DNA of 5,772 bases, from assembly GCA_963808455.1 (NCBI GenBank), contig CAWEHT010000308.1, positions 1-5,772 on the forward strand. The letters run 5' to 3'. Within the stretch, counting starts at the first letter, position 1; every line of letters begins with the position of its first letter. Origin of the DNA: CAWEHT01 sp963808455 (GTDB lineage: Bacteria; Chloroflexota; Anaerolineae; CG2-30-64-16). Made by a program: the position numbers and the translations under genes. Shown here piece by piece: positions 1-4,410 of the stretch. The notes under the pieces were generated by a model, which was not told where the DNA came from, searched no databases, and saw nothing but the letters and a program-made list of their open reading frames with translations.

Positions 1-399
1 GGCCCAACTGGCCCACTGCCGGTGGACGAGGCGGTGAGGATCACGGGCGACCTGCTGGCCGGGCTGGCTGTAGTGCACGCTGACTCGCGTGACATCGTGC
101 ACCGTGACATCAAGCCTTCCAACGTGCTGCTGACGCGGGCCGGGCAGGCCAAGCTGACCGATTTTGGGCTGGCGCAGCTCGGGGATGAGAGCTTGCGCTC
201 GGGGGCGGGGCAGCCGCATCCCGGCACGCCCTTCCATATGTCGCCAGAGCAAGAAACCACCTCAGCATACCTCTATCCAGCCAGCGACATCTTCAGTTAC
301 CAAGATCATACGTTGGTTGAAGCTACCTCGCTGAAACATTCCTTACGACCCGACCCTGCGAGACTTCTCTGCGAATCGCAACCCAAAAGCCATCGCTGA
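1..399 (+). CDS. Ser/Thr protein kinase, catalytic-domain fragment with broken 3' end
   Basis: The frame is open from base 1, so the true start and the ATP-binding N-lobe lie outside the window; the GTG at 22 is internal. Visible are the helix before the catalytic loop (DLLAGLAVVH), the catalytic loop HRDIKPSN (Asp 106-108, Lys 112-114, Asn 121-123), DFG at 160-168, and the activation-segment end GTPFHMSPEQ. These are the marks of bacterial Hanks-type (PknB-like) kinases, which phosphorylate Ser/Thr of proteins. Similarity runs on through PASDIFS and stops near base 297, where family members continue into helix F with a Leu-Gly step. The remaining 33 or so codons look like random translation. 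The C-lobe (helices F to I) and any sensor domain are therefore missing, and I see no resumption in the other two frames. Probably a truncated, inactive gene; kinase identity is secure. Confidence 0.85.
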   Translation, partial: GPTGPLPVDEAVRITGDLLAGLAVVHADSRDIVHRDIKPSNVLLTRAGQAKLTDFGLAQLGDESLRSGAGQPHPGTPFHMSPEQETTSAYLYPASDIFSYQDHTLVEATSLKHSLRPDPARLLCESQPKSHR

Positions 400-620
400 C
401 CAAACTGAATCCGGGGAACCGCTGACGGCAATTCGAGCACATGGCTATCGGTGTGGACAACGTGGCACCAAGTCCCCCACAGAAAGGGCCATAGAACGAC
501 GTGATCGGACGCCACGAGCCGAGGGCGAAACAGAGACAATGAAGAATCTGACGGCGTTGCATGAGCACTGCCATTACCAGTTGCACGTAAACCGTGGCCA
601 AGAGGTGTTCAGGGCTTGAG

Positions 621-648
621 CGGCATGCCGGGCACCCAGTACATGCCG
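621..648. repeat. Inverted repeat (7-bp perfect arms)
   Basis: CGGCATG at 621-627 pairs with CATGCCG at 642-648 around a 14-base loop; the left arm is itself part of the palindrome GGCATGCC (622-629). It lies about 120 bases beyond the helicase stop on that gene's transcript. No T-tract follows in either direction, so it is not a standard intrinsic terminator. CATGCCG also recurs at 726-732. Confidence 0.35.
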
Positions 649-732
649 ATCTGAGGGGGCGGGGGGCCAGCTATGGTCTCCTGCTATCCCACAGTGATGA
701 ACCGCTCGAGATTGCCATACTGAAGCATGCCG

Positions 733-755
733 TTCGGGGGCGATAGCGCCCGGAA
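733..755 (-). terminator. Possible hairpin at 3' end of helicase transcript
   Basis: GGGCG (738-742), loop ATAG, CGCCC (747-751) form a 5-bp GC stem, extended by TTC/GAA (733-735 with 753-755) across a small internal loop. It starts 12 bases past the helicase stop codon in the direction of transcription, where a terminator is expected. There is no run of T after the stem on the - strand, so termination is only suggested; it could instead protect the 3' end of the mRNA. Confidence 0.3.
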
Positions 756-766
756 TCAACGGCTCT

Positions 767-3271
767 CTAGAACGAGTTGAACCGGAGAACGAGTTGAACC
801 GGCTGATGCTCTTTCTCAGGCATGATAATTTCGTAGCCGATGGTCGCATAACCGCTGCGCCGCTTCTTATACATGCGGGCCAACACAGGAACATCGAAAT
901 CCACGTAGTCGTAGATGACCACATGCTGTTTGGTTGCGCTCAAACGGTGCAGCCGTCCGGCATGCTGCGACAGGGTCCCGCGCCAGGCGATGGGCAAGGC
1001 CAGGAACAGAGTATCCAGGCGCGTGTCATCGAATCCTTCGCCCAGGTAACGCCCCGTAGCCACGAGCACCCGCGGTTGTCCGGCCGGAATCCCGGCTATG
1101 CGGTCAGCCAGTTTCTGACGTTGTTTCTTGCCCATGCCCCCTGTGAGGGCCAGAACGTTTTCGGTGCGTCCGGCGAGAAGGTTGACCAGCAGATCCAGAT
1201 GTTCCCGGCGCTCTGTCAATACAACCGGAGACCGTCCCGCGTGCGCTGCGGCCACGACATCCTCGATGATCAGACGATTGCGCCTGTCGTCCTGGGTCAG
1301 CGCGGCATATACGTCTTGAATGCCGATGGCTTTGGCGTTCTGCAGAGCGGGCGGCAGGTCGAATGTGGTAGGTCGGATAACGACCTTATGGTCAAAAGGC
1401 CGCTTGGCGGCCTGGGCCAGATCGCTGACCTTATACCGGACCGGACCGCACTGCATGAAAACGATGGGCTGATGGCCGTCTTTGCGTGCCACCGTGGCCG
1501 ACAGGCCCGTCACGTATTTGGCCTTGCACTGCCTGACGACGCGTTCAAAACTCACCGTGGAGACGTGATGGCATTCGTCTACAGTCACGTAACCGTAGTC
1601 GCCAACGAGGTCATCCACGACGCCATTCTGGCACAGGCTCTGAATCATCGCCACGTCAATGCGGCCCGTGGGCGTGTGCTTGCCGCCGCCAATCTGACCG
1701 ATCTCGGAGGGGGCAGTGCCCAGGAATTTCCCGAGCGCCTCGATCCATTGGTCGAGCAATTGGCGGCCATGCACAACCACCAGCGTGTTTACTTTACGCT
1801 GGGCGATCAAGTACGCCGCGACAACGGTCTTGCCGAACGCCGTCGCAGCGGCCAGAACGCCTGTGTCATGACGCAGAAGCGCCTCGGCGGCCTGTTGCTG
1901 TTCGGTCTGCAGAGTTCCCTGAAACTGCACATCGATGGGATGGCCCGCAAATCGCTCGTCGGCGATCTGCACGCCGACCTTGAGCGCTGCGAACAGCTCG
2001 AGCAATTCGTCCAGGCAGCCGCGTGGCAACCCCAGATGCTTCGGGAAATCCTCACAGCAACTGATCAGCCGCGGCTTGCCGAACGTTGATAGGCGCATGG
2101 CCTGCGCCTGATAGAACTCAGGGTTCTGGAACGCGGCCAGACGAATCAGCCGGTTGCGCAGGGACGGTGGGATATCCGCCTTGGGTACGTAGATCTGATT
2201 GCCGACCACCAGGCTGATTTGCTCCGGCAACGGGCCCACGATGGGCAGCGCTTTAGGCTGTTGGGAAGGCGGCGCAATCCAGGGTCGATCATCATTCTCA
2301 TCGGTCACCGGAAGACAGACGCCGAGCCATTCATCCGATCCGGCCGCAGCACTGACCACGCTCTCGACTTCCTGACGATTGAGCCGGCGCATCGATGATA
2401 GGAAGGCCCATTGATCCACATACGGGGTGCCTTGGGGATCCAGGAAGACGCTGCGATCAGCGTTCCTTGGCTTCCTCTGCAACGGCAGGGCGATCAAGTT
2501 GCCGAACCCTCCGTTCGGCAACGTATCTTGACTGGGGAAGAATCGGTCATACGAATCCAAGCCAATCTCCGGCCGGCGCTCCATGGTCTGCGTCAGCAAA
2601 ATAGTCCCCAGGCGGCGGGCGAGGGAGGCAGGGATGGCTTCCGAGAAGAAGATCCAGCAATGCCCGCCGTTTCCGGAACGCGATTTCTCAAGCGCGGCCG
2701 GCACGCCACGCAGGGCGCACGTTTCCACAAAGGCCCGCGCATCATCTTGCCAGCTATCCTTGTCGAAATCGGCTGCCAGAAACCAGCACGTCTCATCCGG
2801 CAGCATGGGATAGACGCCTGTTGTAAAGTCACGTTCTCCTCGCTCGGTTAGGTCCTTTCCGCGCAGGTGGTTGCGCAGCACCTCGTCCGTGACCGGAAGG
2901 AAGTCACGGTGGGGACAAGCGTTACAGCGTACCTTCGGTTTCTCGCAGATCCCGCGGGTCCACTCATTGCCGCAGGCCGGTTGATAGCCTGTCTTGCCAG
3001 ACCTGGCGCTCTCGAACCTGCGCGGGTACACATCCTCGCGCCCGCGAAATAGACTGCGGAAAAGACCGATCTTTGTCGCCTCGGGCGACGCGTGGGTCAC
3101 TGCAGACGACGTTTCCGGTCGCAGCAGGGTCTCCGGCGCCGGCCGCCACGCGGCTTTCTGCCCTTTCAAGTCGGCAATCAGCGCCAAGAGCTCGCTTCTG
3201 CGCAAGTCGAGGCGTTGCAACTCCCCTTCCATCTCGGCCAGCATCTGATCGATCTCTGCCAGGTCTCTCAC
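767..3271 (-). CDS. TOTE-type AEP primase fused to SF2 DEAD/DEAH helicase
   Basis: This 834-residue protein is most likely the core of a TOTE conflict system, predicted to unwind invading nucleic acid and possibly prime synthesis on it in the cytoplasm. Residues 1-40 form a charged coiled coil. Cys100, 109, 116 and 119 look like a zinc-binding cluster. The AEP domain follows (about 150-310): metal-binding ADFD at 167-170, SGNGGH with His204, then DRFFPSQ (242-248) and GFGNLIALPLQ. After a linker comes the ResIII-like helicase: TAFGKT (477-482, Lys481), DECH (565-568), SAT (591-593), ATGRYLGEGFD (738-748) and QHAGRLHR (769-776). All key residues are present and the end matches the family's usual end, so it looks complete. 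The GTG start is chosen because GAGGTGA lies 3 bases upstream. No partner gene adjoins it. The last residues are altered by a tandem duplication. The domains are secure; the defence role is inferred from the family. Confidence 0.9.
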   Translation of the reverse strand: MRDLAEIDQMLAEMEGELQRLDLRRSELLALIADLKGQKAAWRPAPETLLRPETSSAVTHASPEATKIGLFRSLFRGREDVYPRRFESARSGKTGYQPACGNEWTRGICEKPKVRCNACPHRDFLPVTDEVLRNHLRGKDLTERGERDFTTGVYPMLPDETCWFLAADFDKDSWQDDARAFVETCALRGVPAALEKSRSGNGGHCWIFFSEAIPASLARRLGTILLTQTMERRPEIGLDSYDRFFPSQDTLPNGGFGNLIALPLQRKPRNADRSVFLDPQGTPYVDQWAFLSSMRRLNRQEVESVVSAAAGSDEWLGVCLPVTDENDDRPWIAPPSQQPKALPIVGPLPEQISLVVGNQIYVPKADIPPSLRNRLIRLAAFQNPEFYQAQAMRLSTFGKPRLISCCEDFPKHLGLPRGCLDELLELFAALKVGVQIADERFAGHPIDVQFQGTLQTEQQQAAEALLRHDTGVLAAATAFGKTVVAAYLIAQRKVNTLVVVHGRQLLDQWIEALGKFLGTAPSEIGQIGGGKHTPTGRIDVAMIQSLCQNGVVDDLVGDYGYVTVDECHHVSTVSFERVVRQCKAKYVTGLSATVARKDGHQPIVFMQCGPVRYKVSDLAQAAKRPFDHKVVIRPTTFDLPPALQNAKAIGIQDVYAALTQDDRRNRLIIEDVVAAAHAGRSPVVLTERREHLDLLVNLLAGRTENVLALTGGMGKKQRQKLADRIAGIPAGQPRVLVATGRYLGEGFDDTRLDTLFLALPIAWRGTLSQHAGRLHRLSATKQHVVIYDYVDFDVPVLARMYKKRRSGYATIGYEIIMPEKEHQPVQLVLRFNSF
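770..802. repeat. 17-bp tandem duplication across the helicase stop codon
   Basis: The unit GAACGAGTTGAACCGGA at 770-786 is followed directly by a second copy at 787-802 that matches 16 of 17 bases, the last base differing. The array covers the final codons of the - strand helicase gene. Read as a single copy, that gene would end ...PVQLVLESR; with two copies it ends ...PVQLVLRFNSF. Because 17 is not a multiple of three, the duplication shifted the frame and moved the stop codon. Confidence 0.9.
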
Positions 3272-3274
3272 GGC

Positions 3275-3281
3275 TCACCTC
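3275..3281 (-). promoter_or_regulatory. Shine-Dalgarno of the primase-helicase gene
   Basis: On the - strand GAGGTGA sits three bases before the GTG at 3271-3269. It is the best ribosome site near the N-terminus and decides this start over later in-frame candidates. The spacing is on the short side. Confidence 0.65.
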
Positions 3282-3390
3282 AAGGCTTGACCATCATCCG
3301 TTAAATTCCTCTATACCACTCTGTTGCAAAGCTACCTGGCACAGACCGAGTTACACTTTAAGCTTGACTCCGGCGACAATGTCCGCACTC

Positions 3391-3471
3391 TCAATTCGCG
3401 CGCCCTGAGGCCGCGATTTGACAGACCACCACGACGAAAGCGAACAGCCTGAACGAGTTGCGGGCAAACAC
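3391..3471 (-). CDS. Possible 26-residue hydrophobic small protein or leader peptide
   Basis: A GTG at 3471 opens 26 codons closed by TGA at 3393-3391. It is preceded by AGGAGGAGG (complement of 3479-3487) at an ideal 7-base spacing, the strongest ribosome site in the window. The peptide has Arg at positions 4 and 8, a hydrophobic run LFAFVVVVC (about 9-17) and a small polar tail, resembling a single membrane-inserting helix or a minimal signal sequence. It lies on the same strand as the primase-helicase, with its stop 119 bases before that start, so a leader peptide or a small membrane toxin is conceivable. No homologue is recognised. A frame this short can arise by chance, and GGAGG-rich DNA could be coincidence. 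Confidence 0.28.
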   Translation of the reverse strand: MFARNSFRLFAFVVVVCQIAASGRAN

Positions 3472-3552
3472 AGAAACGCCTCCTCCTCGGCGAGCAGTCA
3501 AACAAGTGAGATAACCCTCATAGCAATCTGACAATAGTCGGGTGCGATTAAG

Positions 3553-3581
3553 TCCACATTATCGGAGTATTACCCTATTAT
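3553..3581 (+). promoter_or_regulatory. Candidate sigma-70-like promoter toward arsC
   Basis: TCCACA (3553-3558, four of six to TTGACA) is followed after 17 bases by TATTAT (3576-3581, five of six to TATAAT). Transcription would start near 3588, inside the palindrome listed next, and give a leader of about 220 bases before arsC. In AT-rich DNA such matches are common, so this is only a candidate. Confidence 0.22.
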
Positions 3582-3605
3582 TATCATACGAGTAACGTAC
3601 CATAA
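3581..3605. promoter_or_regulatory. Imperfect 25-bp palindrome, candidate operator
   Basis: TTATCATACG (3581-3590) and CGTACCATAA (3596-3605) are inverted repeats matching at 8 of 10 positions around a 5-base spacer. An AT-rich palindrome of this size is typical of binding sites for dimeric repressors. It overlaps the expected start point of the candidate promoter just upstream, where a repressor would block transcription. ATTATC also occurs 22 bases earlier (3558-3563, against 3580-3585), about two helical turns away. The regulator is unknown; I do not claim an ArsR box. Confidence 0.3.
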
Positions 3606-3627
3606 CATTCCGCGCCTTTTTGCAGTG

Positions 3628-3664
3628 GCACGCCCGGCGTCTTTTTCGTGCAGCCGGCCGCACG
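3628..3664 (+). promoter_or_regulatory. Leader hairpin with T-tract and alternative stems
   Basis: ACGC CCG GCGT (3630-3640) is a small stem-loop followed directly by CTTTTT (3641-3646), the layout of a weak intrinsic terminator on the + strand. CGTGC (3647-3651) can pair either backward with GCACG (3628-3632) or forward with GCACG (3660-3664). The backward pairing would enclose or disrupt the small stem. The arrangement lies in the presumed arsC leader and could be an attenuator. The stems are only four or five base pairs, so the evidence is modest. Confidence 0.25.
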
Positions 3665-3700
3665 GGCAGAAGCCGTACAGATATTATGGTTCCTTAATGA

Positions 3701-3811
3701 TTACTTTATGAGACCTTAACTCTGGAAGAGCCTGGGTTTAAAGAACGTGTCCTACTATCAATGGGGCCTTTGTCAGTCAAGGCTCAGGGTTTATTCGAGG
3801 TGGAGCGATAA
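3701..3811 (+). other. Short open frame ending in TAATG overlap with arsC
   Basis: After a TGA at 3698-3700 a frame of 36 codons runs to TAA at 3809-3811, whose last A is the first base of the arsC ATG. One-base stop/start overlaps are typical of translationally coupled operon genes. The only in-frame ATG (3761) lacks a Shine-Dalgarno and would give 16 residues. The translation (for example LTLEEPGFKERVLLS) has a protein-like composition but matches no family I know. It may be the tail of a decayed upstream gene, or chance: 36 stop-free codons are not rare. Confidence 0.18.
3797..3805 (+). promoter_or_regulatory. Shine-Dalgarno of arsC
   Basis: GAGGTGGAG lies five bases before the ATG at 3811 and supports that start; the mature protein then begins with the expected first beta strand leading into the P-loop. 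Confidence 0.7.
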
Positions 3812-4254
3812 TGACACGTCGGGTTCTGATCTTGTGTACGGGCAACTCGTGTCGCTCGCAGCTGGCGGAGGCTATCGTCAACGCCAGGCTGGGCGACCAA
3901 TGGGAGGCTTTCAGCGCCGGAACGAAGCCGGTGGGCTATGTCCACCTTAAGGCGCTGCGGGCTCTGGATGAAATCGGGATCCATCACGCCGGCCGATCCA
4001 AATCCGTTGAGGAATTCAAGGGGCAGCCGTTCGACGTGGTCGTGACTGTCTGCGACTCCGCCGTGGAGGACTGCCCCGTGTGGTTGGGCCAGGACAAGCG
4101 CACACATCTCAGCTTCCCCGATCCGGCGAAGGCCACGGGCAGCGACGAAGAGGTCATGGCCGCCTTTCGGGCGGTACGGGAGGACATCGCGCAGCGTATT
4201 CCTGCGCTGCTGGAGACCGAAGGCGAGAAAGCGGGGCCGGACGGAGTGCGGTAG
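3811..4254 (+). CDS. arsC: Arsenate reductase, thioredoxin-coupled (LMW phosphatase fold)
   Basis: This 147-residue cytoplasmic enzyme reduces arsenate to arsenite, which is then exported. The P-loop CTGNSCRS (residues 9-16) carries nucleophile Cys9 and Arg15 in the CX5R signature of the low-molecular-weight tyrosine phosphatase fold. Cys81 and Cys88 (VCDSAVEDC) are the pair that relays the disulfide to thioredoxin, and FPDPA holds Asp104, the general acid. These are the Staphylococcus aureus pI258 ArsC residues Cys10, 15, 82, 89 and Asp105, all offset by exactly one, so the protein should be active. This is the thioredoxin type, not the glutaredoxin type of E. coli. A flavin disulfide reductase-like gene follows on the same strand after 156 bases. 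No arsR, arsB or acr3 gene lies in the window. Length and C-terminus are normal for the family. Confidence 0.94.
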   Translation: MTRRVLILCTGNSCRSQLAEAIVNARLGDQWEAFSAGTKPVGYVHLKALRALDEIGIHHAGRSKSVEEFKGQPFDVVVTVCDSAVEDCPVWLGQDKRTHLSFPDPAKATGSDEEVMAAFRAVREDIAQRIPALLETEGEKAGPDGVR

Positions 4255-4361
4255 TCAGGCAGTGGCCGGCCCAACTTGATGGGCGAGTCCAGGCATGGCT
4301 GAGCGAGTTGGGCGTGTCTCCCGACGATGCGCCCGGCGACCTGCTTCCGCCACTCCGGTGA
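4255..4361 (+). other. Spacer after arsC with an unassigned open frame
   Basis: A frame different from that of arsC crosses the arsC stop and stays open until TGA at 4359-4361. Its last part reads like protein (VQAWLSELGVSPDDAPGD) with codon third positions mostly G or C, as in the neighbouring genes. No start codon with a Shine-Dalgarno was found for it, and the part overlapping arsC looks like an ordinary shadow. It could be the remnant of a small gene or of a longer ancestral C-terminus. The rest of the spacer, to 4400, shows no terminator, consistent with co-transcription of arsC and the next gene. Confidence 0.2.
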
Positions 4362-4400
4362 CCGACTATTTCAGCTGCCAGCCGCCCTTGCCGTATTCGT

Positions 4401-4406
4401 GAGGAG
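4401..4406 (+). promoter_or_regulatory. Shine-Dalgarno deciding the flavoenzyme start
   Basis: GAGGAG lies four bases before ATG 4411. It fixes the start there, immediately before the conserved beta strand of the FAD domain, and rules out the GTG at 4327, which would add 28 residues of unrelated sequence. Confidence 0.75.
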
Positions 4407-4410
4407 ACTC

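Larger units (their letters stand above)
400..766. other. Gene-poor stretch between kinase fragment and helicase gene
   Basis: No convincing gene is seen on either strand. A stop-free frame runs from 335 to about 619 on the + strand (roughly 95 codons) but has no good start, no Shine-Dalgarno and no motif I recognise. The - strand frames overlapping it are equally featureless. The stretch directly follows the point where the kinase loses homology, so it may be foreign or decayed DNA joined to the kinase, but I find no terminal inverted repeats or transposase motif. Near its right end are two hairpins described separately. Confidence 0.5.
3272..3810. other. Divergent intergenic region between helicase and arsC
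   Basis: About 540 bases separate the two divergent genes, long for a bacterial promoter region. No long gene is seen. The part from about 3520 to 3610 is distinctly AT-rich against GC-rich flanks, as expected of promoters and operators serving one or both genes. Listed separately within it are a 26-codon - strand frame, a promoter-like pair, a palindrome, a hairpin with T-tract and a short + strand frame that overlaps the arsC start. No arsR-type repressor gene is present here, so any arsenic-responsive control must come from elsewhere. Confidence 0.6.

Noticed and set aside
653..668. G-rich runs (GGGGGCGGGGGG) as a G-quadruplex
   Set aside because: Only two adjacent G-runs are present; a stable intramolecular quadruplex needs four separated tracts.
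250..770. Insertion sequence remnant that truncated the kinase
   Set aside because: No terminal inverted repeats, target duplication or transposase motif could be found in the stretch.
794..2089. Long + strand open frame of 431 codons opposite the helicase
   Set aside because: It lies wholly antisense to a gene with a complete set of helicase motifs, shows no domain of its own, and is explained by GC-rich codon bias of the opposite strand.
3300..3329. Promoter for the helicase: TTGCAA, 18 bases, TTTAAC on the - strand, or TATAGA at 3315-3310
   Set aside because: Each hexamer matches consensus at only about four of six positions, and the better -10 (TATAGA) has no -35 at proper spacing.
3611..3664. 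Integron attC-like site or small RNA suggested by repeated GCxCCTTTTT/GCGTCTTTTT and hairpins
   Set aside because: No paired core sites of the GTTRRRY type and no integron integrase are seen; the repeats are short and imperfect.
4327..4410. Upstream GTG start for the flavoenzyme
   Set aside because: It adds 28 residues of non-conserved sequence before the FAD-binding strand, and GAGGAG with ATG at 4411 is a far better start.
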